The position numbers were made by a program, and so were the translations under genes. The notes beneath the pieces are model-generated. The model ran no database searches and had not been told where the DNA came from. It saw only the letters and a program-made list of their open reading frames with translations. From Lagierella sp. (lineage in GTDB: Bacteria > Bacillota > Clostridia > Tissierellales > Peptoniphilaceae), in contig NZ_JASBYU010000024.1 of assembly GCF_029983815.1 (NCBI RefSeq), forward strand, positions 1-18,375: a stretch of DNA of 18,375 nt, read 5' to 3'. Below, in pieces: positions 1 through 9,317 of this stretch. Positions within the stretch are counted from its first letter, which is position 1; the number at the start of each line of letters is the position of its first letter.

Positions 1-1900
1 AAACTTCTTCTCCACTTTCATCTGTCCAGTTTACAAATTCGTATCCTTCTTCTGCCGTAGCTGTTGAACCTTGTAGTTTCCCTGTTGCCACTCCCACAGT
101 TTCTGTCGCTGGAGTTACTGTTCCCTCTTTTTCATTTGAAGACTTGTAATTAACTGTAATAGTTTTCTCTTCAAAATATGCTATATATATTGCGGTATCA
201 TTTGTTTCTGGCACAAAGGTAACATTTTCTGATACAACCTCATTTTTAATGTTTCTCCAATTAAGAAATTTATATCCTTCATTAGGTTCCGCGGTTGATC
301 CTACCGGTTTTCCGGTTACCTTTCCCACTTTTTCTTCTGTTGGTTTTACTGTACCCATTGTCTTATCGAATGATTTGTAGGTAATTGTATTTTCTTCTTC
401 TATAAAAGTTGCAGTAACCTTTACATCTCCCGCTGGCATTTTAAAGTCTTTTGAAATATAGCTTGGTAAAATTTCTTTACCATCTGGACCAGTAATAGTT
501 GTTTTTTCTAACTTATATCCATCTTTAGGATTAGCTGTTACCTTAACTAAAGTTCCTTCTACTACCCCATCAGTTGTTGCTTCTTCTGGGTTGACAGTTA
601 CAGTACCACCTACTATATTAGAATCTACAATAACTTTAGGTAATGTAGCAAGTTCAAAGACTGGAACTAAATTTATATTTTTTGTTAAAGGTTTTGTTCC
701 ATCATAAGGAGTTATTTCTTCTTCTAATGCCCAATGTTTGAATTCATATTTTGTATCTGTAGTACTCGCTTTTGGAACTACTACTTCACTTGTTTGGTCA
801 CTTTCTCCTTCTATAACGGGAGTATTTTCCCCATCAAAGTTATCATTATAAGCAAGTAATTCTTTTATATTTCCATCTAAAGTTACAGGAAGAGTAACGC
901 CTGTTTGAACATTACCATTTTTGTCAACAGCTACAGCCTTATCTAAAAAGTTTACTGTTAATTGTTCACTTAGGGTAATATCTTGTGGAGTTTTATAGTC
1001 CCCATCAATGGTAAAGTAATACTTACCAGAAGATTTACCATCTACTAGACCTTTTCTTTCACCATTGATAGTTGCATTGAATTTATCTAAATCCATTGTA
1101 TACTGATCTATTGTTCTTTCTGCGTTTTCTATCGGATCAGTAGTGTTAGAACTATTAGTATTGAAGACAAATTCCTCATCTTTATAATAGTAGGTGTCGG
1201 AATCTCCATTCAAATCTCTATTAAAAGGATAGTATCCTTCTTCTGGATTTACTGGAAGAGGGAAAGTTCTTTGTAAATATTTTACGTTAACCTCTGGTCT
1301 ATTTGTAGAATCCTCATCATTCCATGTCATAGTATACATGGATACAGCTGTTTGACTAATAACAATATCAAAGTTTAAGGTATCCCCAGATTCGTTTTTA
1401 AGCTCAATATACTCCATTCGAGTAGTGTAACCTTCAGGAGTTACAATCTCTACAGAAAATTCTTTCGTTGTTGAGTTTCCTTTAATATCAATTCCATCAT
1501 CAAACCCTTTATCGGCTACGAAGTTAATCGTTTCACCAAAACTATTTATTTTTGCTGTGGCGATTTCATCCCCATTACTTTCATCTATAAGCTTCGCTTC
1601 TAAAGGTAATCGAACAAGATCTTGATCTAACCCGTCATACTTTACCGTAGCCGTAAACTTAGTAGTACTTCCTGTAGGGTTAAATGCTAATATTCCTTGC
1701 TCTTGTGATCTAACCTTTCTTGCAGATTTAATGTCTGCAGTCTTAAATTTGAATTTAGTTTTACTTCCCTCTCTAATCGTTTCAAAAGGGATTGGGCTAT
1801 CTTTTTGTTGATTTTCTGCAGCGAATAAATTAACTGGCAAAGCAGTAAAAATCAACGCAAAGGCTAGAATAAAACTAATTATTCTCTTACTTTTAAAGAT
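1..1900 (-). CDS. Secreted surface protein with GTV/GYxFxNW-type repeats, 3' end beyond window; non-canonical start
   Basis: About 633 codons are open in the window; the C-terminus is off the left edge, so wall anchoring cannot be judged. Reading from 1900, the product opens with FKSKRIISFILAFALIF and a cleavage-like LFAAE, a normal Sec signal peptide. After a non-repetitive N-terminal region (about residues 30-400, containing Cna-B-like phrases such as VTPEGYTTR) come modules of roughly 70-75 residues from about residue 425. They share GTV, P..E, GS(T)A, a GY and FxNW, for example GYKFLNW and GYEFVNW, resembling the bacterial repeat/InlB B-repeat type of Gram-positive adhesins. Oddity: GGAGG at 1911-1907 is ideally placed for a start at 1900-1898, but that codon is ATC, and an in-frame ATG-TAA lies just upstream. 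The only later in-frame start, a TTG inside the signal peptide, would destroy it. The gene may use a rare start, be silenced by a point mutation, or carry a sequencing error. It lies 61 nt behind the protease genes. The surface-protein call is firm; the function is unknown. Confidence 0.75.
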   Translation of the reverse strand, partial: MFKSKRIISFILAFALIFTALPVNLFAAENQQKDSPIPFETIREGSKTKFKFKTADIKSARKVRSQEQGILAFNPTGSTTKFTATVKYDGLDQDLVRLPLEAKLIDESNGDEIATAKINSFGETINFVADKGFDDGIDIKGNSTTKEFSVEIVTPEGYTTRMEYIELKNESGDTLNFDIVISQTAVSMYTMTWNDEDSTNRPEVNVKYLQRTFPLPVNPEEGYYPFNRDLNGDSDTYYYKDEEFVFNTNSSNTTDPIENAERTIDQYTMDLDKFNATINGERKGLVDGKSSGKYYFTIDGDYKTPQDITLSEQLTVNFLDKAVAVDKNGNVQTGVTLPVTLDGNIKELLAYNDNFDGENTPVIEGESDQTSEVVVPKASTTDTKYEFKHWALEEEITPYDGTKPLTKNINLVPVFELATLPKVIVDSNIVGGTVTVNPEEATTDGVVEGTLVKVTANPKDGYKLEKTTITGPDGKEILPSYISKDFKMPAGDVKVTATFIEEENTITYKSFDKTMGTVKPTEEKVGKVTGKPVGSTAEPNEGYKFLNWRNIKNEVVSENVTFVPETNDTAIYIAYFEEKTITVNYKSSNEKEGTVTPATETVGVATGKLQGSTATAEEGYEFVNWTDESGEEV

Positions 1901-1906
1901 TTACAT

Positions 1907-1911
1907 CCTCC
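1907..1911 (-). promoter_or_regulatory. Ribosome binding site pointing to an ATC codon
   Basis: GGAGG on the minus strand is followed by ATGTAA and then ATC TTT AAA AGT, the beginning of the signal-peptide coding sequence. The 6-nt spacing fits initiation at the ATC codon. The ATG at 1906-1904 directly abuts the Shine-Dalgarno and is followed at once by TAA, so it cannot start the gene. Confidence 0.6.
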
Positions 1912-1927
1912 ATTTCATATTATTTTA

Positions 1928-1942
1928 AACGCATTTTGCGTT
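1928..1942 (-). other. Small hairpin between last protease gene and surface-protein gene
   Basis: AACGCA-TTT-TGCGTT is a perfect 6-bp inverted repeat with a 3-nt loop in the 61-nt gap. On the minus strand it is followed by TAAAATAAT rather than a run of T, so it is a poor terminator. It could be an mRNA-processing or stabilising stem, or a weak attenuator. A second weak stem (GATAA/TTATC, 1952-1966) overlaps the end of the protease gene. Confidence 0.35.
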
Positions 1943-1961
1943 ATAAACATTGATAAGAAAA

Positions 1962-4900
1962 TTATCTTGATATCTTTTTAATAAGTGTGGCATCCTTATA
2001 TCCATCAGCACTGAAGATAAATTTCATCTTATCTCCTCTTTTAAGTGTTACATGGCTTATATCTATCTTTCCAGCTTGTATATTTTCTACAATAACTCTT
2101 CCATTAAGCTGTATAGTTACAGTAGCTGCAGGTGCATTTGATGCAGTTTCTACATATCTTGAGTGTTTATTCAAGATACCAATACTTACAGTTTGTAGCT
2201 TGTCATCTTTTATTTCGTTCTTTTGAACCTCTGCTTCAAAATTAAGCTCTACTGTCTTATCAGGTTCTCCAGCAGTTAAGGTTACATAAGTTGGATTATG
2301 ACTTACAAGCTTGTATCCTGGTTGAATATTAGTTATTCTAACTTCATAGTCAGTGTATTTTAGTCCAGAAAGATTTGTAATTATCTCCCCTTCTTTACTG
2401 ACAATTTCATAACTATATCTTGGAACAGCCTTAGAGTTTGGATTAACATTTTCTTTAAATTTAATACTTCCACCTACTGCTAAGCTATTGCCTAGTGCTT
2501 GGCTTACCAATCCTTCAACATAGTTATATCCAAAGTCCATAAGTTTAATACCTATTTGGTCTGCTGGGTATCCATTAGGAACTCTATATCCTCCATTTTC
2601 TTTTGGAATTTGATTCCAGTTAGTACCATCAAATAAATAAACTTCTTCAACCTGTACTCCAGTTAAATCCGCTACGTCAAAGGTCATAAAGTTATTTTCC
2701 AACTTTAAGTTAACCGGTTGTGGAAACTGAGTGTCTATATAAAAATCTTGAGATTCTACTTGTCTTCTAGCTCCACTTGGTACTGGTTGGGAAACAATAT
2801 CTATAGAATATTTTCCATCAGGAAGATTTGCTCCATCAAAAATCATGTTTTGTTCACTATATCCTGTTATAGGGAAAGTAGAACCCGCTGCATTTTTAAA
2901 GCTTTTTCCATTTGCAGTAAAAAGAGTTCTTACTGGTGACGATGATTTCATACCATATTGATTATAACTATAAATCTGTCCTGCCATTAAATTCGCATTT
3001 CTTTGTAAAGTCATAGCTAAGAAGAATCCATCTACTGCTTGGTCTCCATTTGGAGAAATAACAGGAGTTATAAAAAATGGATTTTCTGCATTAAAAAACG
3101 CATCTGCAATGTGAGGTACACCATTGTTGTCTACACCTATACTAGGCAACATCCCAGCTATAAAAGAATCAGGTCCCATAAGAGTTGAAAGATGGGTCCA
3201 GCTTCCATTTAATTTTCTATTATTCGGTATTGCGTCAAATAGATTTGGATTAAAGCCATAAGGTAGATTTGCGTGATAGTAATGAGGTTTCTTTCCTTCT
3301 TTTACTAATTTGTAGATAAATGGTTCTACTACACTTAAGTCATTAAAACTTCCTCTAAAACCTATAAAAGGCATTGATAATTGTGGGTCCAGTCTATTAG
3401 ATTCAAAAATAACAAATCCTTCTAAGAAATAACCTTCCTTCATTTGTGAACTTAATTCATCTTTAAACTCACTTGCATCTACTTTTACAGTTATTTTCTT
3501 TTCAGAATTAGCTGGAATTTCAATGGTTTGTCCTGGAATCTCCTTTAATAGTCTAGGATTTAAAGTCATGTCTCCATCTTTTACTTCCAAGTCAGTTTGC
3601 CAATTATTCTTTAGTTGATTTATATAATAGCTGGAATATCTATATGGTAGGTTACCATTTTTAACTTCATTAGTTGTAAGAACTGTTTTGTAGGAATATT
3701 TTTTAGGACTATTACCATAGTTTTTCACTGTAAAAGTAATGTCAAAAGTATCTTGCACATCACCTAAATTTATTCTGGTTTGTCCATTATCCCCAATTAA
3801 TACAACGTTAGACCTAGAAGCAGCATCAATATCCATAACTCCGGCACCTTGTTGTCTTGGTGATGAGTAAGTTTTTGTAAATGGATTTATATGAGGTTTT
3901 GCTGTAGACATCAATAAGTTTCGTACCAAAGTCTGTTTTTGTGCATCTGTTAGAGAAGCACCAAAATCTCTATTTACTCTATCTCTAATAAGTGCAGCGC
4001 CACCAGTAATATGAGGTGCTGCCATTGAAGTTCCTGACATAAAATTATATTTATTGTCATTTATAGAAGAAATTATATTTCCACCCGGTGCTGTAATATC
4101 TGGTTTGAAGTTCCCATCTGCTCCAACTCCCCAGTTAGAAAATGCAGACATTTCTCCAGCTCCTTCATTACCTTCATTTTGAACTGATGCAACAGTAAAT
4201 GCTCCATCCAAGTTTCCTGGGAAACCCATAACTCCATAATCAGGATTAGTTGCCTTAGGAAGCACACCATCAAGATATCCAAATTGACTGTCATTGCCTC
4301 CAGCTATGGAAACTAAGGATCCAGCTTCAGAAGCTTTCTCTATAGCTCTAGTAAAGTTTGCGCCTCCTGACATATCAGAGTTGTCATCTGAAAATTGTCC
4401 AAGAGGAGAACCTAATGATAGGTTCATTGCATCTGCACCAAGCTTTATAGCGTCATCCATTGCAGCAATTACATCCCTATAATCAATATTGTCTTGATTT
4501 GGTATGAACACGTGCATAGCAAGTAATTGAGCTTCTGGAGCAATCCCTTTAAATGTCTTTTTAGCCCCATTCATATAAAAGGTAGTTTCATTACCTACTG
4601 CAGTACCTGCAACGTGTTGACCATGTTGGTTCTGACTCTTCATAGCGTAAGGTGTAGACTGACCAGAGTTGTAACAGTGGATGAATGGAATTTTATCACT
4701 AAACCAAGCTCCTCTATAAACTCCTGCTTTTCTAATATCTGATTCAGATTTAAATCTTGCAGCTTCTTTTCCATCTTTATTTAGATAAAAAGCTTCATGA
4801 TTAACATCAAATCCTGAGTCAAGTACAGCAACTACCATTCCCTTACCGTTAATTTTCTTTGGTAATTTGTATAAATCTCTGGCTTTGACTATTTTATCTG

Positions 4901-5612
4901 AATTTATCATACTTACATGTTGTTCATTAGCTTTTTCCTGCTGTTCCAAGGTAGGAACTTTATAAACCGGAGCTACAGCAACCTCTTCAATAAATTCTTG
5001 GTCTGCCAACTTTAATGCTTGATCTACTTTTGCAAGTCCTGTAAAACCAACCATAATAACTTCAATTTCATGAGAAATATTAAATTCAATACCTGCTTGT
5101 TCCATCAACTTTTTAGCTTCAGCATTGGCAGATTTAGCAAACTTTATTTGATCTTGTTTGTTAGATTCAGATCTTAATTGCTCTCCTGTATGGTCCTTTC
5201 CCAGATTAGAAAAATATTCTGTATTTAAAGAAACAATGAAGCTATATTCCTTATCTTTGTCATATTTTTCTCCTATATCTTTGATAAGTTTTTCCTTAGA
5301 TGAAAGCTCATTATAAGGTTTAATCTCATCAAGATTTACAACGTCAACTGGTTCTATAGAACCTTCGTCCTTTCTTGTGGATCCTCCAAATTCCGCTTCA
5401 TTTAGCCTATCGCCAAATGTTCCATCTGTTCTTTTTTCTTCTATGATTTTCTCTTGTTCAGATGGTGTTAGCATTTGTTTTGATGCTTTTTCTATATTTT
5501 CTGTAGTTTCTGTTGCTTTAGAGTCTTTCTCTTGATTTTCAGCGGCAAAAACTGGGGTTATTGTAGAAAAAAACATTACAAAAGCCAATAAAATAGATAC
5601 TATCTTTTTCAT
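1962..5612 (-). CDS. Secreted S8 subtilisin-family serine protease, PA-less paralog
   Basis: A 1216-residue secreted endopeptidase, last of four tandem paralogs. A signal peptide (1-23, ending VFA) is followed by a charged, low-complexity stretch to about residue 120, much longer than in the paralogs. Next are an I9-like propeptide (about 121-222) and the S8 catalytic domain (about 255-600) with Asp265 (VLDSGFD), His330 (HGQHVAG), oxyanion Asn440 (AGGND) and Ser529 (MSGTSMAAPH), all intact. Only about 90 residues separate Asn440 from Ser529, against 230-245 in the sister proteins, so the PA domain is absent. An Fn3-like domain starts near 612, and there is an Asp-containing SPNGDQAVD motif at 853-861. 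Further beta-rich modules follow (about 957-1127), then the shared C-terminal domain in a divergent form (SIGILNKH...KRGDKMKF...ISR). It has no LPXTG and no C-terminal membrane helix. ATG at 5612 follows GGAGGAG, and the upstream gene stops 9 nt earlier. Architecture resembles lactocepin/C5a peptidase; the substrate is unknown. Confidence 0.93.
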   Translation of the reverse strand: MKKIVSILLAFVMFFSTITPVFAAENQEKDSKATETTENIEKASKQMLTPSEQEKIIEEKRTDGTFGDRLNEAEFGGSTRKDEGSIEPVDVVNLDEIKPYNELSSKEKLIKDIGEKYDKDKEYSFIVSLNTEYFSNLGKDHTGEQLRSESNKQDQIKFAKSANAEAKKLMEQAGIEFNISHEIEVIMVGFTGLAKVDQALKLADQEFIEEVAVAPVYKVPTLEQQEKANEQHVSMINSDKIVKARDLYKLPKKINGKGMVVAVLDSGFDVNHEAFYLNKDGKEAARFKSESDIRKAGVYRGAWFSDKIPFIHCYNSGQSTPYAMKSQNQHGQHVAGTAVGNETTFYMNGAKKTFKGIAPEAQLLAMHVFIPNQDNIDYRDVIAAMDDAIKLGADAMNLSLGSPLGQFSDDNSDMSGGANFTRAIEKASEAGSLVSIAGGNDSQFGYLDGVLPKATNPDYGVMGFPGNLDGAFTVASVQNEGNEGAGEMSAFSNWGVGADGNFKPDITAPGGNIISSINDNKYNFMSGTSMAAPHITGGAALIRDRVNRDFGASLTDAQKQTLVRNLLMSTAKPHINPFTKTYSSPRQQGAGVMDIDAASRSNVVLIGDNGQTRINLGDVQDTFDITFTVKNYGNSPKKYSYKTVLTTNEVKNGNLPYRYSSYYINQLKNNWQTDLEVKDGDMTLNPRLLKEIPGQTIEIPANSEKKITVKVDASEFKDELSSQMKEGYFLEGFVIFESNRLDPQLSMPFIGFRGSFNDLSVVEPFIYKLVKEGKKPHYYHANLPYGFNPNLFDAIPNNRKLNGSWTHLSTLMGPDSFIAGMLPSIGVDNNGVPHIADAFFNAENPFFITPVISPNGDQAVDGFFLAMTLQRNANLMAGQIYSYNQYGMKSSSPVRTLFTANGKSFKNAAGSTFPITGYSEQNMIFDGANLPDGKYSIDIVSQPVPSGARRQVESQDFYIDTQFPQPVNLKLENNFMTFDVADLTGVQVEEVYLFDGTNWNQIPKENGGYRVPNGYPADQIGIKLMDFGYNYVEGLVSQALGNSLAVGGSIKFKENVNPNSKAVPRYSYEIVSKEGEIITNLSGLKYTDYEVRITNIQPGYKLVSHNPTYVTLTAGEPDKTVELNFEAEVQKNEIKDDKLQTVSIGILNKHSRYVETASNAPAATVTIQLNGRVIVENIQAGKIDISHVTLKRGDKMKFIFSADGYKDATLIKKISR

Positions 5613-5621
5613 TTTCTCCTC

Positions 5622-8600
5622 CTATCTCCTTACTCGTCTTGTAGTGACTACGTCCTCATAGCCTTCTGCTTTAATGACAAATGTTAACAGATCTCCTCTC
5701 CTTAAATTATATTCCCTTAAACTAATAGTACCTTGTGCTACATTTTCAACCAAAGCTTTAGTACTATCAATTTGGTTACCTTTATAGATACTTACCTTTC
5801 CAACTTCATCACTAGAAGTTACAGTAACGGAATATTTTGAAAATAATCCTATGCTTATAAGCTGTTTTTGAAGTTTCTCTTTTACAAAAGTTATATCAAC
5901 CGTTGGATTTAGATTGTCTTTTCTAATCTCAACTTTTATAGGATCTTGATTTTCAAGAATATATCCCTTTTCTAAGTCAACTATTTCTATAGTATAGACA
6001 CCAATAGGTAAATTGTTTAAATCAGAATATTCGGTTCCATCTGGTCCTATAGCTTTTGCTATAAAAGTAGGAACTTCGTTTGAATCCTTCACAACGGTAT
6101 TCAAACTTATAGAACCCTTGCCATCTTCAGGCTCTAATATAGCTGTTTCTTTAAAGGTATCAGCTGGTCCAGAAGTTTCATTATAGCCATAGTCATAAGT
6201 CTTTACTGTAATATCTGAAAGTCTAGTTCCAGGAGGAACTATGAAATTTCCATTTTCATCAACATCAAGTTTATTATATCCTATATATGCTTCTTTGTAT
6301 AATATCCCTGTTAATTCATCTAAACCATCAAAGGAAAGTTTGTCATTTTGTAGCTTAACATTTACTATCTTAGGCTTTACCGTATCCACATAAAAAACTT
6401 GTCTTTGGATGACAGGACTTGCCCCTTCCATAACAGGTAATGTTTCAAATTCTAGTTCATATTTTCCATCTACTGGTTTTCCAGAATTATTTGGAAATTT
6501 TTGACTATAATTAGAATAGCTAATTCCATTTCTAGCACCTATCCTATAATGCTTCATAAAGAAATTTCTATCTTGTAATTCTTCTACAAGAGTTTTTTGG
6601 TCGCCATCTAATTTATTAACTCTTGCCTTATATAAATTGGTATTTCTATCAAATACAACCGTAAATTTAAAATCTTCTACTTTTCCATCGTTATTAGGAG
6701 AAATCACAGGGTCGTGAAATTTCGGATTATCCTTATCAAATTCATATTCTTGACCAAGTATTATAGGTTTCCCATCAACTTCTGAGAACATTCCAGTAAA
6801 GTCAACAGGATGATTACTACTATTATAATATACTGGCAATTCTCCATATTTTGTAAGTTCATAGATAAAAGGCTCTATTACAGGAAGCTGTTTGAAATTA
6901 CCTTTAAATCCTGAAAAAGGAATTGAAAGAGCCGGTTCATTACCAGTAGATTCCAATTCTACAAACCCTTCTAGCCAATATCCATTCCTCATCTTCTTAA
7001 TTAAATCTTCATGATATTTTGAAACATCAAAACTTATAGCTATGGTTTTTTCCTCTCCACCAGCTACTGTAATGCTACTTCCTTTTATTGTGTCTAAAAG
7101 AACTGGATTAAGTGTAAATTTCCCGTCCTTTACTTCATTAGTAGTTAGGCTTGTCTTATAATTATATGTTACTGGTGTAGATGTTAAATTCTTAATCTTA
7201 AAGCTAAAATCTATAGTGCTATTAACATCTCCGAGATTAATCTTTGTTTCTCTTGTCTTTGAATCATATAATACCGCTTTTGCACTAGCAGCGGCATCTA
7301 AGTTCATAAGACCAGCTCCTTGCTGTCTTGGAGAGGATGTTACATCAGTATATATGTTCTTGTGGACAGTTGCTGTAGACATAAGGAGATTTCTTAATAG
7401 ATAGAACTTATCTTTTCCTGATAGATTAGAAAATTCTCTCTCAATTCTACTTCTTATAAGGGCTATACCCCCTGCCACATGAGGTGTTGCCATAGACGTT
7501 CCTGACATATATTGATACTTATATCCCGTTGCATTAACCGTATTTATAGCTGAATATATCTCTCCACCAGGTGCCATGATATCTGGTTTTATAAAGCCAT
7601 CAGCCGTTACTCCCCATGCTGAAAAGTCGGAGATTCTTCCAACAGCTGGATTAGATAAATAAGCTGGTGCTTCACTATTTGTAAAAGCAAATCTATAGCT
7701 AGGATTTTTCTTTAAGAAAAGACCAGCCTCTCTAGATATTGACCCTATCCATGGCTTCACACTTGTTACACCTTCTATATATTCTATTCTTTCTTTTCTT
7801 CCTGCATCATTAAAAAGAAGTATACCCCTTGCATTTTTTTCTTCAAGATTTTTTATTACTTCCAGGATATCTGTTTCTCCTCTTTCCACTAATGCTATCT
7901 TACCTTTTAAATCTGGTAGTTTTGAAGGATTATCTGCAAATCCAACGTCTATAAATGAGTTGATTTCATTATCATTTATAAAAGTACCTGTAAAAGAGGT
8001 TTTTAAAATTGATTTTCTTACAGGAGTAATGTTTGTTCCATCATAAATTAAGAGTGTAGGAAATTCATAGTATTTTTTAGAACCATGGTCAAAACCATCT
8101 TTTAATACATTTGTGTTTTCTAACGCCGATACAGTAAGTCCGCCCATTGCAACTGCTGGAGCTTGTGTTACCCCATAGTCTGGATTAGAAGCAACTGGCA
8201 TATAAGGATATCCTGCATGACCATCATTACCTGCAGCTATAGCAACAATACATCCTATCTGTGAAGCCTTTTCAATTGCTTCATCAACTCCTCTTCCTAC
8301 AGTCGCTTGCGAACCCATTGGTCCTCCTAGAGATAGATTTATAGAATCTGCCCCTAGTTTAACTGCATCATCAATTGCAGGAACATACCATGATTCCTGA
8401 GTTCCACTTCCATTAAACACCTTCATAGCAAGTAACTGAGCCTCTGGAGCAATTCCTGAAAAATCCATAGGCTTATTGTCAAGAGTAAGTTTTACATGGT
8501 TTCCAACTGCAGTTGCAGCAACGTGCTGTCCGTGCATCAAAGTTTTAGATCCTTCTTTATCAATAATATCTAAAGCAGAATTCCTATTATCGGCATAACT

Positions 8601-9311
8601 ATATCCAAATGGAATTTTTTCACTAAAGTAAGTTCCGTTAGTTGTAACCTTTGAAAGGTCTGACCTAGATATCTTTGTCTTCGCTTTTCCATTTTCAGTT
8701 AAATAAAATGTTTCATGATTGACATCTGTACCAGAATCTAGTACTGCAACTACCGAACCCGCTCCATCGTATTTTGTATAAAGTCCACTATTACCTACCA
8801 TGTACTTTGAAGTCATCATCCTAGGCTTTTCTGCATCATCCTTTTTCTTTCCAACTTCAACTTCTGGTAAATTGTAGCTTACGGAAATATTTACTCTTTT
8901 TATATAATCCTGCTCTGCTAGTTTCAAAGCATCACCATAAGTAGTAGTACCAGTAAAACCTACAGTTATCACTTCTAAGTCATATCCCTTTTTAAAATTA
9001 ATACCTAGCTTATCAATTAAAACTAAGGCTTTTTTATTAGATTTTCTAGCAAAGTCTATTTGCTTTTCTATATTTTTTCTATCTCGTAATTCTTCTGCAG
9101 ACAAATTTTTACCAAATTCAGAAAAGTTTTCAGTTTTTAATTCTACTATTACATCAATAGTATCTTTTTCACTATAAACACCATTATTTTGTAATTCTAG
9201 CTCTTCTTTCGCAGAATTTTCTTTTTTAACAAAATCGTCTTGTGCAAAAACAGGGGTAACACTTGAAAAAACTAATATAATCGCTAGAAAATAAGATAAT
9301 ACTCTTTTCAT
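5622..9311 (-). CDS. Secreted S8 subtilisin-family serine protease with PA insertion
   Basis: A 1229-residue extracellular protease, third in transcription order. It has a signal peptide (1-23, VFA/Q), an I9-like propeptide (about 50-150) and a catalytic domain (about 183-680) with Asp192 (VLDSGTD), His260 (HGQHVAA, Ala where the paralogs have Gly), oxyanion Asn362 (AAGND) and Ser606 (MSGTSMATPH). Between Asn362 and Ser606, residues about 398-550 form a PA-type insertion (LPDLKGKIALVERGE, RGILLFND), a domain that in related proteases gates substrates. It is followed by an Fn3-like domain (about 691-805), the Asp-rich motif SPNNDGKVED (871-880), a further beta module with FYVDTVKP and DELTGI, a penultimate module (about 1064-1142), and the conserved C-terminal domain (1146-1229, ISIGLFSKYSVTVTSS ... 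RVRR). There is no sortase signal. Its Shine-Dalgarno lies in the last codons of the upstream gene, which ends 6 nt before the ATG, so coupled translation is likely. Substrate is not predictable. Confidence 0.93.
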   Translation of the reverse strand: MKRVLSYFLAIILVFSSVTPVFAQDDFVKKENSAKEELELQNNGVYSEKDTIDVIVELKTENFSEFGKNLSAEELRDRKNIEKQIDFARKSNKKALVLIDKLGINFKKGYDLEVITVGFTGTTTYGDALKLAEQDYIKRVNISVSYNLPEVEVGKKKDDAEKPRMMTSKYMVGNSGLYTKYDGAGSVVAVLDSGTDVNHETFYLTENGKAKTKISRSDLSKVTTNGTYFSEKIPFGYSYADNRNSALDIIDKEGSKTLMHGQHVAATAVGNHVKLTLDNKPMDFSGIAPEAQLLAMKVFNGSGTQESWYVPAIDDAVKLGADSINLSLGGPMGSQATVGRGVDEAIEKASQIGCIVAIAAGNDGHAGYPYMPVASNPDYGVTQAPAVAMGGLTVSALENTNVLKDGFDHGSKKYYEFPTLLIYDGTNITPVRKSILKTSFTGTFINDNEINSFIDVGFADNPSKLPDLKGKIALVERGETDILEVIKNLEEKNARGILLFNDAGRKERIEYIEGVTSVKPWIGSISREAGLFLKKNPSYRFAFTNSEAPAYLSNPAVGRISDFSAWGVTADGFIKPDIMAPGGEIYSAINTVNATGYKYQYMSGTSMATPHVAGGIALIRSRIEREFSNLSGKDKFYLLRNLLMSTATVHKNIYTDVTSSPRQQGAGLMNLDAAASAKAVLYDSKTRETKINLGDVNSTIDFSFKIKNLTSTPVTYNYKTSLTTNEVKDGKFTLNPVLLDTIKGSSITVAGGEEKTIAISFDVSKYHEDLIKKMRNGYWLEGFVELESTGNEPALSIPFSGFKGNFKQLPVIEPFIYELTKYGELPVYYNSSNHPVDFTGMFSEVDGKPIILGQEYEFDKDNPKFHDPVISPNNDGKVEDFKFTVVFDRNTNLYKARVNKLDGDQKTLVEELQDRNFFMKHYRIGARNGISYSNYSQKFPNNSGKPVDGKYELEFETLPVMEGASPVIQRQVFYVDTVKPKIVNVKLQNDKLSFDGLDELTGILYKEAYIGYNKLDVDENGNFIVPPGTRLSDITVKTYDYGYNETSGPADTFKETAILEPEDGKGSISLNTVVKDSNEVPTFIAKAIGPDGTEYSDLNNLPIGVYTIEIVDLEKGYILENQDPIKVEIRKDNLNPTVDITFVKEKLQKQLISIGLFSKYSVTVTSSDEVGKVSIYKGNQIDSTKALVENVAQGTISLREYNLRRGDLLTFVIKAEGYEDVVTTRRVRR

Positions 9312-9317
9312 TTTTCC

